Source: Anastatus disparis
Lineage: Eukaryota > Arthropoda > Insecta > Hymenoptera > Eupelmidae
Length of the DNA: 64,000 nt
Reading direction: 5' to 3'
NCBI GenBank assembly: GCA_017163975.1
Contig: JAFFSR010000093.1
Span: 10,001 to 74,000, forward strand
Shown here: positions 25,859 to 37,618 of the stretch, piece by piece
Layout of the letters: each line of letters starts with the position of its first letter
Numbering within the stretch: the first letter of the stretch is position 1
Notes under the pieces: model-generated
What the model was told of the DNA's origin: nothing
Database searches by the model: none
Seen by the model: only the letters and a program-made list of their open reading frames with translations
Position numbers and translations under genes: made by a program

Positions 25859-26925
25859 CAGAGTTGTAAATGAGGAAATGGTTTTTCATTTAAAATAGTC
25901 AAATAATTGAAAATGCTCGCACTATTTACCATTTACAGAGCAAGAAAATGGTAAATGGTCGGACCATTTACTAGTTATTGAGTGAGTAAATGGTAAATGG
26001 TCAGACCATTTACCATTTACAGAGCAAGTAAATGGTAAATAGTCTCACCAGTTCCCAGTTACAGAGCAAGGAACTGGAAATAGTCGGACCATTTACCAGT
26101 TAGTGAGTGAGTAAATGGTAAATGGTCGGGTCATTTACCAGTTGCTCAGTGAGTAAATGGTAAATGGTCGGACCATTTTCCAGTTACTGGGTAAGTGAAT
26201 GGTAAAAAGTCGGATTATTTACCAGTTACTGGGCGAGTAAATAGTAAATAGTTCCTGGGTGAGGAACTGAAAATGATTGGACCAGTTCGCAGTTAGTGGG
26301 TGGGTAACTAGCCGAATCAATTAGTTGGCAGTGACCGGGTGGAAAACTGGTAAATGGTCAAATCAAACAGTTAGCAGTTACCGGGTGGGTAACTGGTAAA
26401 TGGTTGGACCATTTACCAGTTACTGGGTGAGTAAATGGTTAATGGTCGGACCATTTACCATTTACAGAGCAAGTAAATGCTAAATAGTCTTACCAGTTCC
26501 CAGTTACAGAGCAAGAAACTGGAAATGGTCGGACCATTTACCAGTTAGTGGGTGAGTAAATGGTAAATGGTCGGACCATTTACCATTAACAAAGCAAGTA
26601 AATGCTAAATAGTCTTACCAGTTCTCAGTTACAGAGCAAGAAACTGGAGATGGTCTGACTATTCACCATTTGCTCACTTAGTAACTGGTAAATGGTTTGA
26701 CCATTTCCATTTACTTACCTAGTAACTGGTAAATGGTTCAACCATTTACCATTTACTTACTCAGTAACTGGTAAATGGTCCGACCATTTACCATTCACTT
26801 GCTCTGTAAATGGTAAATGGTGCGAGCATTTACCATTTACTTGCTCTGTAAGTGGTTAATGGTGCGAGCATTTTTAATTACTTGACTATTTCAAATGAAA
26901 AACCATTTCCTCATTTACAACTCTG
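25859..26925. mobile_element. Foldback element of about 42-bp units (copy 2), both ends visible
   Basis: Terminal inverted repeats of about 90 bp begin CAGAGTTGTAAATGAGG and include a TGCTCGCAC block. Between them lie tandem units alternating CCATTTACCAGTTACTGGG and GAGTAAATGGTAAATGGTC, with unit orientation reversing near 26,650. Same family as 17,446-18,440. No transposase; no clear target duplication in the flanks. Confidence 0.82.
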
Positions 26926-27440
26926 GTGTCAGTTAAATTATTATCTTTAAAGTATACCTATTCGACAAATAAATGGAATAAATTTAAAATTAATATTAAT
27001 AAAGTAAAAAGAATAAAATAAGTAACAAAGTAAAAAGAATAGAGTTAATAAATTTTAGTGAGGTGAAATATTTTATTTGAATCTTAGTGTATGTGATGTG
27101 GGATACGAGTAAAAAGAAATGTTTAAATCATCTGATTTACCAGCGATAACCAACAACATTTATTCTCCAAAGTAAGATTTTTTTCTTTTATTACTATGCA
27201 ACACAATTGATGTACATTTTTTACTACAACAACAAAATATAAATATAAACTCTTGATTTAACATTTTTGCACATAATATTTATATGATATGAAAGAATTA
27301 GCAAAATATCGTGAAAGTTGAAAATTCTTTGTTTTCTTCTTTTCAAGCATAATATATATTCTAAAAATAAAGATTAATATAAATATTAGTGAAAATTCAA
27401 TAATAAAATATATGTACAAAAAATATATATAAAAGTATAT
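26926..27440. other. AT-rich, presumed intron or flank of the 27.4-27.9 kb gene
   Basis: No exon-like block recognised downstream of the second donor site. Confidence 0.4.
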
Positions 27441-27446
27441 ACTTAC

Positions 27447-27873
27447 AAAAATTTCAATAGAAGGTGGCGTATGACCTAATGTACGACCACAAATACTGCA
27501 TATTTCATCGCACATGGGCATCTCCCACGTCTCTTCGTGGCAGAGAGGCCCATGTGCTTCATTTGTATTGTATAATTCATCATCTTCGGATATTTCTGAA
27601 GATAATGAAAAATCAAAATATGAATCAGATTCTTCTTCCTGTTGTATAATTTCTTCTCCTGATTCTAAAGTGTATCGTATTGGATTTAAATCCAATACGA
27701 TTCCCTAAAAAATCAAAAAATTTTATTATACATAGAAAAAAAATAAACTTAAAATTTTTTGAATAACCTAAAATATTTTTTATTATTTATTGTATATAAA
27801 AAAATTGTTATTTATAATTTTTTTTTTAACTTACCTCAGCTTCATCACTTACTTCTTCCATTCCAGCAACCAT
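27447..27873 (-). CDS. Two 5' exons of an unrecognised acidic protein with a CxxC motif
   Basis: Exon 1 (27,835-27,873) starts with ATG: MVAGMEEVSDEAE, then a GTAAGT donor. Exon 2 (27,447-27,704) follows a TTTTTTAG acceptor and ends at another GTAAGT donor. The joined coding length is 297 nt, 99 codons, in one open frame and in phase. Exon 2 is acidic and Ser-rich (SGEEIIQQEEESDSYFDF), then has CHEETWEMPMCDEICSICG, where the cysteines and histidine could bind zinc. I recognise no family. The gene must continue downstream, but no third exon was identified. Conserved splice signals and phase argue for a real, perhaps expressed gene; it might equally be the N-terminus of a transposon-encoded protein. 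Confidence 0.55.
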
Positions 27874-27962
27874 TTTTTATAATATAACTTTTTTTTATAA
27901 CTTCTTTTAAAAACGTTTTTAAATGAAAATTTTAAAATCGTTTATGATAGATGTCACAACTA

Positions 27963-27964
<2 letters not shown>

Positions 27965-28013
<49 letters not shown>
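27965..28013. repeat. (TA)n microsatellite
   Basis: About 25 TA units. Confidence 0.9.
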
Positions 28014-28017
<4 letters not shown>

Positions 28018-28320
28018 AAAAGACATGATTATGTGTATTCTGAAATTTGTTTAGAATATTAAAAACGTATAAAGAAAAGATATTAAAAATAAGTTTGAAT
28101 TTTTGTTGTTAGAAAATGTTTTGTTGTTATTAAAAAAATAAATAATAATAATATTAGGGTTGAAATTATTTTTAATAATAGTAATCATTACGATGATCAC
28201 AATTTGTTTAAAAATGATTAAATTTTTATTGAAGAGATATTTAAATTACGCAAAATTTTTATGCTTATAAATGTTAATAACTGCAAATAAACATTACCTC
28301 TCTCTTAAATAAACTAAACT

Positions 28321-28380
28321 ATTTATTAGGATTTGCCTGATGGGGGTTGGCGCGCTGGCGCGCAGATGGCTTGCCCCCTA

Positions 28381-28382
<2 letters not shown>
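28321..28382 (+). mobile_element. Helitron-type 3' end
   Basis: GC-rich 3' terminus GGGGGTTGGCGCGC...TTGCCCCCTAG followed by T in a (TA)n run. The CTAG end next to T is the Helitron 3' signature, and its layout resembles the 3' end of the large Helitron at 42,963. The 5' end of this copy was not found. Confidence 0.5.
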
Positions 28383-28438
<56 letters not shown>

Positions 28439-28449
28439 ATATATATATG
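28383..28449. repeat. (TA)n microsatellite
   Basis: Follows the CTAG end directly. Confidence 0.9.
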
Positions 28450-29340
28450 GGATGTTTTATGTCAACTCAACTGACAAAAAAATAGAATTTGCTGAAAATC
28501 CGTGAAAAGGTTTCATTTGATACCCAAAATATGCAAAAAAATTTTTAGTGGCATAGGTCAAAGGGATTACGAGTAATAAGTAATAGAATATTGTGATTTT
28601 TCAAATTTTTTTTCGAAATTACCAACTTTATTATTTTTTTCCTCAGAAACTAAGGATTTTAGAGATTCACTTATGAATAAATTTATTGTTGAAAATGATG
28701 AGTAGAATCTACACAAATTTTTTTAAATCTCAGAATTGCTGTCTTCTGATTGGTTCATTTTGTACTTTTATGTAATTTAGAATTTCTGGTGTTCAAAATT
28801 ACATGAAAGTACAATTGTGTATTAGTGAAAGTGTATTAGTTGATATTTTTCAATAAAAAAAATAATACAATTTTGGTTGGTTTAAATATAATTATAGTAA
28901 CGCAAGTTTTAATTTTACTTTGTAATAATTATGACAAAAATATAAAAATCTTATGTGAAGAATGAATTATACTTATAAAGTATGAAATTACTTTAAATCT
29001 CAATTTTAATTTTAACTTTAAAATATAACTCAAATAAAAATCAACAAATTCCTTAAAAAAAAATAACATGTTACATTTTTAATCAGTTTAGAATTTGCTC
29101 TGTCAATGGTTTGCAGCTTAGATATAGATTCCATATTTTAATCTCATCAAGATTTTATCATTCCAAGACATTTCACAGTTTTTTAGTTTACTATCGCAAG
29201 TGATATTCTTTATTTATTTATATCGATTGATACGATCTTCTAAATAATTTTTGAAACTGGAACACTATGATTTTCTTGTACCTCTTTGAACAAGCTTCTG
29301 ATATAAAGAGTGAATCAAAAAGTGACGCAAAATATTGAAT
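28450..29340. other. AT-rich sequence, nothing recognised
   Basis: No coding or repeat pattern seen. Confidence 0.5.
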
Positions 29341-29349
29341 CATAAGTTA

Positions 29350-29632
29350 CGTGATCATTTTCAAGAGGGTATAAGACCTAAATACAGGAGCTCTATCAAA
29401 ATTAAAAGTAGCAGTAACGTAAGTATATCGATCAGAATCAGATAAATTTTTAACTAAATTTCGATATAATTTACCGTAGTATATATCTTTGATAGTTCTT
29501 TCATCAAATTTTTTTTGATTAACAACAGAATCATGAAAATTTTCATTACATTCTAAATTATCTCGAATAGTTTTCGAAGGATCAGTTATAGCAAAAAAGC
29601 AATTGTTTGATGGGCATGATACATCTGTAAAG
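29350..29632 (-). pseudogene. Transposase fragment of CACTA/KDZ-like type, central part
   Basis: A minus-strand frame with no stop for about 94 codons and no ATG. It contains SCPSNNCFFAITDPSKTI, DIYYGKLYRNLVKNLSDSDR and YTYVTATFNFDRAPVFRS. The Cys-rich block, the DIYxGxLY segment and the FNxDxAPVF motif fit the large insect transposase-like family often left as 'uncharacterized protein', related to CACTA (EnSpm) transposases. A frame change and a stop lie just upstream. The matching upstream part is probably at 35,771-35,989, beyond the LOA insertion. Confidence 0.5.
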
Positions 29633-30416
29633 GTTCATATCAATTTGGAATAGAATTATTAAATTTAGTAGGAATATTTGATAAATGATAGGACATAATT
29701 TAAGATAGTATGATTTTCTGTAATAATAAATTTAAATTACGTTAGAAGTATAAGTATTGCACTATAGTTACCTATTGAGGTCGATAATGAAGATAACTCA
29801 AAATTTATATATATAGATTATAGTAAAATAAATATAAAAACAAAATGTTCTATTTTTTTTCAATGGATAAGTATTATCAATAGTTCTTTCTCTAGGGGTT
29901 GTAGGACCTTGTAGCGTGCCTTGTAAGAGGACGGTGGGGAAGTTTAGCCTTGAAGGCTCGGGAGCCTAAGATCTTCTTGTGCGGGGGATATTAGTTCGGT
30001 GCCTCTCTGCTTCCGTCTCATCCTGTGCTGACGGCTTTTGGGGTCCCTGGCGGTTAAGAGCCGCAGGGCGCCTGGGGTACGGGCGTCAGGGGCACGGGAA
30101 TTCCAGCTTGGCATCGTCGGCTCGAGGGTTCGCCTAGCTGAGTCTAGGATGGCTCAGAAGTCCGAGTTGATCAAGAAACAACCTTCCGACCCTCTATGGT
30201 GATGAAGAGATGTCGGGTGTTAATAAAATACATCACTTCCTGATTGAAGGTGTAATGCAAACCGTGCCGATGTCGTTCGTGGCCCAGGGATCACAGTAAG
30301 TCTCAGACGATGCCTCTTAGATACCGGGCATCCTCTACGAGTATTAATGCCTTACCTCTGCATGCGGGGCTCTGTGGAGGTGGACCAACTTTTTCTTAGC
30401 TACTCGAGAGACTTAA

Positions 30417-31420
30417 ATGGAAGTTATTAAAAATACACAAAAACGAAATCTCACGCAACCTGGTAGTGCGGGAGGAAGGAGAACCGCTCAACTTGAGCTG
30501 GTGATCCAACCAGAAACGCAACCAGTGTCTGCCAACTCACCGCTAAACCTGGAAAGGGGAACCGATAACACGCCGGTAAACCTGGAAGGGGGAACCAAAA
30601 CTACGCCGGTGAACCTGGAAAGGGGAACTGCAAGTACGCTGGTGAACCTGGAAAGGGGAACTAGAACTACGCCGGTAAACCTGGAAAGGAGAATTGCTAA
30701 TAAAAGGAATAGAATGGGGAGCATGCAGAGGAGAAAAAAACGTCAAGAGGGCACAACCTACTCTTTTTTGCCCTTGATTCCCTCTCAAACCAAACGGGTC
30801 AAAAGACCCAAAATTTCATGTGATACTTCACTGGAGGGGCAAAGACCCCCTAAAAGGAATAACTACGGACCACAAGAAGGCTCTCTGTTAATTGCACAGA
30901 GAACAAACCCACTCACGATAGTGGTGGTTTCGGTAGAGTATCCAGATAAGTGCTTCTCGTCAGGTGATCTGATGTATCTCCGCAAACAGATTAAGGAGCG
31001 CGTAGACCAAATAGAGGACGAGCAACTGCCAAGGTTCAAAGATTCTATGGTAAAGAACGGTGCAATGGTCGTCATGCCAGCGGACTGATTCAGCAGGGAG
31101 TAGTTTGTGCAGCAGATGGGTAAGAAGAGTCCGTCAGGTGCTAATAATCCTCAGAGTAGGGGGGATTGAGCTCTTCCTGCGTCTGGTTGGGGCCACGATC
31201 CGGCTACCCTAAAAGGTAGAACCGGAAGTGGCGCTAAAGAGGCTGGGGAGGCTCAATCCGTCACTCAAGGTGGATGACTGGAGGCTGTACGTGGTCTCGA
31301 AACACCGAAAGCCAATCCAACTGCAACAACAACAGGGTCCAGCAGAACAGAAGGACTAGCAGAGGACGCAAGCGGACCAAGGGTCAACGGTGGAGTAGTC
31401 GGAAGGTAAGTTAGACGAGG
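30417..31420 (+). pseudogene. ORF1 of the LOA-like element, with an 11-residue repeat
   Basis: The open part (30,417-31,088, 223 aa) has a basic N-terminus, then five 33-bp repeats (30,537-30,692) encoding TTPVNLERGT-like units, a basic KRxRxRRKKR stretch, and a C-terminal region starting NPLTIVVVSVEYPD. After the stop at 31,086-31,088, other frames still carry ORF1-like sequence (SLKVDDWRLYVVSKHRK) to about 31,420. No CCHC knuckle is seen. ORF1 proteins of this group bind element RNA. Not functional as sequenced. Confidence 0.65.
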
Positions 31421-31572
31421 AGGGAATAGTCCTCATAGTTGGCATTTACGAATCGTCTCTTAAAAGTCTGAGTTCATCAGACAACAAAACTCACTACGGT
31501 ATGGGCAGAGTTGAAGTTAGATACTCTACCAAGACCGTGTAAGCATCAAGTAATCAATAGGGGAACTTCCAA

Positions 31573-32022
31573 ATGGTGGGAATCCTCAAAATTACTCAGA
31601 TTAACTTGCACCACAGTAAAGACTTCTCAGCTCTTCTTGCAAGGAGTCAGTCTGATTCAGTCCACCTCCCCTATGAGGAAGAAATTCCTACAAAAGAGGT
31701 AATATTGTTGGTGGACTATTGTGGCAAGAGGAGGCTCCTTCTGGTTTTGGGATGTAATGCCAATACGCACCGTACGGTATGGGGAAGGACGGACACGAAT
31801 GCTAGGGGATCGGCTCTACTCAAGTACGTAGCTACCACAGAACTAGATATTCCTTATAGAAGTTCGGAACCTACCTTCTTTAATATAAAGAGAAAAATGG
31901 TGACCGACCTAACACTGTGTTCACAAAACTTTATTCATGCTTTGCAGGATTGGAGAGTGTCGGATGAACCGACGCCCTCTGATCATGCACAGATCACGTT
32001 TAATATTTGTTTTTCGTTTTAG
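31573..32022 (+). pseudogene. Apurinic-type endonuclease domain of the LOA-like element, internally deleted
   Basis: Begins MVGILKITQINLHHSKDF, the usual endonuclease N-terminus, then jumps to LLVLGCNANTHRTVWGRTD, EPTFFNIKRKMVTDLTLCS and a DWRVSDEPTPSDH end. These are the nucleotide-binding and catalytic His/Asp blocks of the exonuclease-endonuclease-phosphatase fold. The segment with the catalytic Gln-Glu-Pro block is missing, which suggests a deletion of about 100 residues. The enzyme would nick target DNA in an intact element. Confidence 0.75.
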
Positions 32023-32214
32023 GAGGTCAAATGGATTAGGAACCCCAGGCACATGGACTGGGGTACATACAGAAAGGAACTCTCAATTGCGATGAGAGAT
32101 TCCCTGAAAATATTAGTAGTAGTGAAGAGATAGAAGGGGCGTCGGAAATGCTCCAACAGTCAATCATCTTGACATTCTCCAAGAGCTGTTCTCTCAAGAA
32201 AGCAAGGACAAAGT

Positions 32215-33800
32215 ATGAGTCTCCATGGTAGAATCACAAACTGGAAACTCTTAAGGAGGCAGTCAAAAGACTGTTCAAAAAGGCCAAAAAATCTAAGGCG
32301 GAGTTACCTTGGCAGAAGTAGAAGGAACAAGCAAAAGGAATACAGAAAGGAGGTCAGGAGGGCCCACATGGAACGATGGAGGAAGTTCTGCTCGGAAGTG
32401 GAGCAAGGTCCGGAGGCATCTCAACTGAACAAACTATTTGCACGGAATTCGGAGGTATGGTTGGGTGCCATTAGGCTTTCAGAGGGTGGTAACTCAGCGG
32501 CGAACGAGGAGACGTTGGGCTGCCTGATAAGGATGCACTCTCTGGGTTTTATTAACCTGGAGGGTAGGAAGAATGATCAACCCGATTACCCTTCAAGGAA
32601 GAATTGGGGTCCTGGTTGCGGTAGACCCACTGATAAATCAGCTAGGGTGAAGCTTGCGGCTAGGATTATCTCTCCAGACCGTGTCAGGTGATCCTGGTTT
32701 TTCTTTGGGCCGTTTAAGTCTCCCGGGATGGACAAGATGTACCTGGTCCTGCTTCAGCAGAGCACGAAGGTTATACTCGATCCATTTGTGAGACTGGCGA
32801 GAGCCTGTATGTGGCTGGGCTACGCACCCGAAAAATGTAGGAATTCAAGAGTAGTGTTTATCTCAAAACCAGTAAGAAGCAGCTACTCCATGGCAAAGGA
32901 CTTCAGATCGATTTGTTTGATGCCCTTTATGCTTAAGTCGATAGAGAGGCTCATCGGCAGATACAACAAGGAGACGGTTTTTACGCAAAATTCGCTATTA
33001 TCAGAACAACACACCTACACAGAAGGCAAATCTACCGAAACGGCACTGCACAAAGCAGTGTGATTGATCGAGAAAGAAATAGAAGCAGGAGGATTCGCCT
33101 TAGGAGCCCTCCTGGATGTAGAGAGGGCTTTCAACAATATCCCAACAGAGGCTATTTACAAAGCAGCCGAGAACAAAGGAGTGCCGGCCATGATCACGGA
33201 CTGGATCCGTGATATGCTGAGTCACGGAATATTGGAAGTAGCTAGAGATGACACCACGGTCAGAGGTACAGTCGCAAATGGCTGTCCTTAGGGTGGTGTG
33301 ATCTTTCCCTTAAAATAGAACTTGGTAGCAGAAGGTGTCTTAACCTGTGTTAAAGAAACCGGATGTCATGTCATAGGATATGCCAATATTATAATAATAG
33401 TGGTGAGAGGTCGTTTTCTTGAATCGCTGGCAGATATAACAGGTAGCACTGGACAAACTTTGAAATCGGTGCAAAACCAACAAACTGTCCATCAACCCTA
33501 GCAAAACAGAGGTGGTGGTCTTTCCAAGGAAGTACATTTGGAAACTACACAAAACATTAAAGCTAGGAGGCCAAGAATCAACACCAGAATCTGAGGCCAA
33601 ATACTTGGGGGTGATACTGGACGGCAAGCTACACTGGAAACCCCAGGTAGAAGAGCGCTGCAGGAAGCTCACCAACATGTCTTGGCTCAACAGGAGAACT
33701 ATTGGATTAAATTGGGGGCTTAAACCCTGAACCATCCTGTGGATGTTTAGGACAATCTTCATTCCTAGACTAACCTATGCAGCAGTGGTATGGTGGAAAC
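32215..33800 (+). pseudogene. Reverse transcriptase domain of the LOA-like element, inactivated
   Basis: Fragments chain through 32,215-32,691, 32,728-33,063, 33,064-33,291 and 33,512-33,730. Recognisable blocks are KDFRSICLMPFMLKSIERLI, LDVERAFNNIPTEAI (the first catalytic-Asp motif, here V-E-R-A-F after the Asp), ANGCP, then GYANIIIIVVRGRF where the polymerase Y-x-D-D box should be, and KYLGVILDGKLHWKPQV (thumb). The catalytic Asp pair is replaced by Asn-Ile. Stops follow at 33,061-33,063 and 33,289-33,291. Confidence 0.8.
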
Positions 33801-33869
33801 GCAATAGCAAAAGGGCACTCATGGCCTTAAGGGCATGACAGAGCTCACTAGCTTCTAAAATAATTCATT

Positions 33870-34200
33870 AACATTTTAATTCTAAGTTCACGAGTAAACG
33901 GTGCGTCAGATCGAGTTCTTTCATTACAGTAAGAAAATTTGTAATACTAAACTTGAGTGCGGACAACTTACAGAATTCACCAAAATTCCATCCATAAAAA
34001 GTTATAAACAATTTTTCGAAATATAGTATTTTGAGGTTAGGTTCATCGAGCTTGATATCTAATTTCTAATCCAAGCTCATAAATTCCAAGCTTATAAAAA
34101 AATATCAAGTCCAAATGATTTTTTATTTTAACAAAAATTATTGTATTAACATAGCTTTAGTGCGGACAAATCATTACAATTGTTTAAATTACGAATTTAA
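33870..34200. repeat. Dispersed repeat, copy B, inserted in the LOA-like element
   Basis: Shares AACTTGAGTGCGGACAACT and about 200 bp around it with copy A at 19,845-20,094 (diverged). It sits between the reverse transcriptase thumb and the RNase H part, so it arrived after the retrotransposon. Confidence 0.6.
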
Positions 34201-34233
34201 AAAGATATCAATAAAATAATAGAAGTAAAAATT

Positions 34234-34929
34234 GTGTCCAGCAGCTCCGACATCCCGTTAAAAAGACACAAAACTAAGTCTAGCTTGGTAGAGGAATGCA
34301 TCAACTCACTAAATATTTTAGGAGAAAGATGCAGGAAACTCAAACTTTACTCAGAACCCAGTCATGTGGGAATCAAAGAAAACAGGGTAGCAGACGACCT
34401 AGCAAAACTGTCTGCAAAAACATCACTAATTGGCCCTGAACCTGCGTTGGGAATTCAGATGAGCCAAATTAAACAAAGAATGTGTCAATCGCGAGAGACA
34501 CAACAAAGGACAACTTGGAGGGACACACCAGGTTGCAAACAAGCTAAAGCTCTGCTGGTTGACGATCCTGATCATGCGTGGTTGGCACGGAATCCAAACC
34601 GAAGCAGAGAAGATATAAATATAGTCGCACCAATAGCGACAGGGCATGATAAATTAAATTACCATATGTACAACATGACAGTTGCTGGTGCTCCTGCATG
34701 CAGATGGTACGGAGCCGCCTTGGAGACAGCTCAGCACATCCTCTGTGAGTGTGAGGAACTAGTGACAACTAGAATGAAACACATAGGAATGGAGTACTCT
34801 AAAATTAATAAAATCAAGGTACTCCCCTTAAATAATGTGATTTTTTTCATACAAAGAGATCACGAAACATTGCATATCCAACTGTGTCTAACCGCACATG
34901 CCCGGAACCCATCCATAAGGTTGTGGTAA
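34234..34929 (+). pseudogene. RNase H C-terminal part and tail of the LOA-like element
   Basis: A 231-residue frame. EPSHVGIKENRVADDLAK is the last RNase H block with its His and Asp. The C-terminal tail has an ACRWYGAALETAQHILCECEE segment, a Cys/His-bearing end common in Jockey/LOA/I polyproteins. The N-terminal catalytic residues of RNase H lie before the inserted repeat or are lost. Confidence 0.7.
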
Positions 34930-35039
34930 GGGGTTACTAGTGGCACTAAACCATGAGATTGCAAAGAGCCTTCGGCCTAGGCAACATCGGATGGCTCTAT
35001 TCTTATAGAATTGAATAAGGTGTAACTTTTTAATATAAT

Positions 35040-35760
35040 TGTCGATACATAAATAGAACATTTTCGAGATTATTCTATTTAAAGTTTGAAGATAGTAATT
35101 AAAAAATAAAAGATTAGCTTTTTCACTTAATAAATAATAAAATAAAATATGAAAAATAGTCTTTTGGAATTCGAAGGAAATAGAATGTTTCTTTTACAAA
35201 TATATTTATCTTAATTAAATGTTTCTTTTGCGAATATATAAAATAAACGTTATGGAACATTCTATTCTTTAATGTATGATTCTTTAGTGAGAAATAGAAC
35301 TTTATAGAAGGTTTATAAAATAATATAAAACAGCGTGAATCTATTCAAGCTCTCTCATTCTCTTTTAGATTTTCGATCATGTAACATCTAAGATGGATTC
35401 TATATTCATTCTCGATCCGACTCTCTACATGGTAACATGTAGAGACTAGCTTACGATAAGATTCTCATTTTGTTTAATTGTTCATTCAAATAAATTAATA
35501 TATCTATTTGTAGTTTATTTATAAGGGATTGATTATTTTAAATAAAATTAATAATTTAAAATCAATAAAAATGACTCTAAATTCATTAAATTAAATCTTG
35601 TACATTAATTTTAGATAGTAGAGGTAAAAATATATCTCATCTTTAAAGTATTATCGCACGTTCAATGGTAAAGCATCCAGTGAATGTCGTCCATTATTGT
35701 ACTTTCATAAGTTGGATTTATGACAAGGATATATATCGCACTTCTTAAAGCATCTAGCAG
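35040..35760. other. AT-rich sequence, nothing firmly recognised
   Basis: Lies between the LOA 3' end and the transposase N-terminal fragment; may be decayed transposon sequence. Confidence 0.4.
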
Positions 35761-35770
35761 AAGTCGATTA

Positions 35771-35989
35771 CATGGCTAATGAAAATTCAATCGCCATCAA
35801 AAGTAATTCACCTTGACTTTTTTTAACATTAGTATTAATAGATTCTAGAAATTCTTCTTTATGTTGAAAATCGAAAAGACATTGTGATTTTTTATTTGCG
35901 TCCAGGATTGGAATAACTTCATTATTATTGATACTGAAGACATCATCATTATTATTTTCAAGGTCAAGTACAGAATTATTACTTTGTTG
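35771..35989 (-). pseudogene. Probable N-terminal exon of the same transposase, ended by a stop
   Basis: After a polypyrimidine-rich TTTTTTTTAG acceptor (ends at 35,990), the minus strand reads 73 codons: an acidic Asn/Asp-rich start, then FDFQHKEEFLESI and SQGELLLMAIEFSL, ending in TAA at 35,768-35,770. The last block resembles the region before the Cys-rich part of the transposase family at 29,350-29,632. Assignment is inferred from orientation, order and the LOA element lying exactly between them. Confidence 0.35.
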
Positions 35990-36059
35990 CTAAAAAAAAA
36001 AGATATTAAAGAATATTTATTTCGCTTTCCCAAAGGAAAAAAAATATTTCCTAACAATA

Positions 36060-36391
36060 AATTTATATAAAACTATTCAATTTTCTAAATTTTAAAAAAG
36101 GTTTTAAATTAAAAGAAATTTTAATTAATAAAATGTAAAATCAAATGAATACTTTTTTACATGAAATTTTTAGTATGGAGATCTTAAACAAAAAAAAATA
36201 TTAAAAAAAATAAAAATATACAAAACTAATTTTTTATGACGGTATTATCAACAGCTAATAGTACCAAAAGCAAAAAATACTCTTAAACAGATACCGACAA
36301 AAAAAATTAAATCAGAGTTTGAGCAACAAAAGTTTTTCTTATACTAGACTATATGATTTTTATTTTATTAAAGTTTTTAAAAGTAGTGGTG

Positions 36392-36468
<77 letters not shown>

Positions 36469-36900
36469 TTTTAGATTTGTAAATACATGTATTTTAGGTA
36501 TGAATAAGAAATTTGTAATATTTATGCGAAAAAAATTATAGCAAAGATTTGTCAAGAATTTATAAAAATTAACTGATTCAATTCATATAAAAAAACGCTG
36601 CCAAGTGCTTTGGCGTAATGCTTTCTTATAGAACTCACTGAGTTAGAGTAACTTGATTTTATTTTTTTAAATGTGATTTCAATGTAAAAAACATAATTTC
36701 TATTCAAGAAAAATTAGTGAATGTAAGAAAATGATTAGGAAATAGGAAGAGAGAGTCAGAGATGGATAAAAATAAGGTAAAAATGATGATCAATCTAAGA
36801 TAGAAAGATAGAGAGGAAGTGAGAAAGTAAGAAAAGAATTAGTGAAAGCCTTGAATCAGAAATCAAAAGAAGTGATCAAAGAACTATATTAAGAAAATTA
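36060..36900. other. AT-rich sequence with a (TA)n tract at about 36,398-36,463
   Basis: About 33 TA units; the short ORFs across it are artefacts. Nothing else seen. Confidence 0.6.
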
Positions 36901-36904
36901 GTTT

Positions 36905-37618
36905 TTTAAAGCTTGTTTTAAAAAAGACAGTAGCAATAACTTGTATAGAAATTTTAGAGCAAATCTATCAAGTGGTTTACATAAAATGGAAAAAAAATGG
37001 AAAATGAAAATTTTTTTAAAATTTTAAAAATTTTCTAAAATTAAAACTATGCTAACAAAATCGGTTTTTAAAAATCATACTTCTTTTGACAGTTGCAAAT
37101 AATTTCCATGCAAATCTAAAAGCAAATTCATCAAGTAATCTACGTAAAATACAAAATAAATGAAATATCGAAAATTTTTTTAAAATTCTTAAAACGGTTC
37201 TATAAAAAAAAATACATTGTGAATGCCAATTTTCAATAGCTTTCCGTCTATTTATACAAAAACATAGATAATATGCAAAATTTGAAGCAAGCCCATCGAG
37301 TAATTTTTGAGATTTAATTGGCTGAATAAATAACATTTTCTTTTCAAAATTTCTTTTTCAAAATTTTAAAAATGCTCTAAAATTAAAACTACACTATAAA
37401 AATCAATTTTTGAAAATTTCCGTTCTTTTAGCAGTCGCAAATAATTCTCCTGCAAATATTAGAACAAATGTATCGAGTACTTTACGTAAAATAAAAAAAA
37501 AATAAGAAATGAGAAACTGAAATTTTTTTTTAAATCTTTAAAATTCTTCAAAATCATAACCACCTTAAAAAAATTAGTTTTCGAAAGCTTATTTTCTTCA
37601 GACGATGGCGAATTCATT
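36905..37618. repeat. Satellite, unit of about 163-180 bp (left block)
   Basis: About four diverged units. Landmarks are TCAAGTGGTTTACATAAAAT near 36,966, CATCAAGTAATCTACGTAAAAT near 37,129, a weaker copy near 37,290, and ATCGAGTACTTTACGTAAAAT near 37,471. It resumes at 41,300 after the CR1-type element. Confidence 0.75.

Larger units (their letters stand above)
29890..35030 (+). mobile_element. Degenerate LOA-like non-LTR retrotransposon
   Basis: Plus-strand order: leader (about 29,890-30,416), ORF1, endonuclease, reverse transcriptase, RNase H, 3' tail. Endonuclease plus RNase H within Jockey-like sequence suggests the LOA clade. The element is broken by many stops and frameshifts and by an inserted repeat at about 33,870-34,200. 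Both ends are approximate. Confidence 0.8.

Noticed and set aside
17446..26925. The 42-bp arrays as CRISPR
   Set aside because: Units are palindromic, contiguous and reverse direction; there are no unique spacers or cas genes, and the genome is eukaryotic.
36349..36555. ORFs rich in alternating Tyr-Ile
   Set aside because: Translations of a (TA)n microsatellite; the same holds at 25,601-25,889 and 59,116-59,301.
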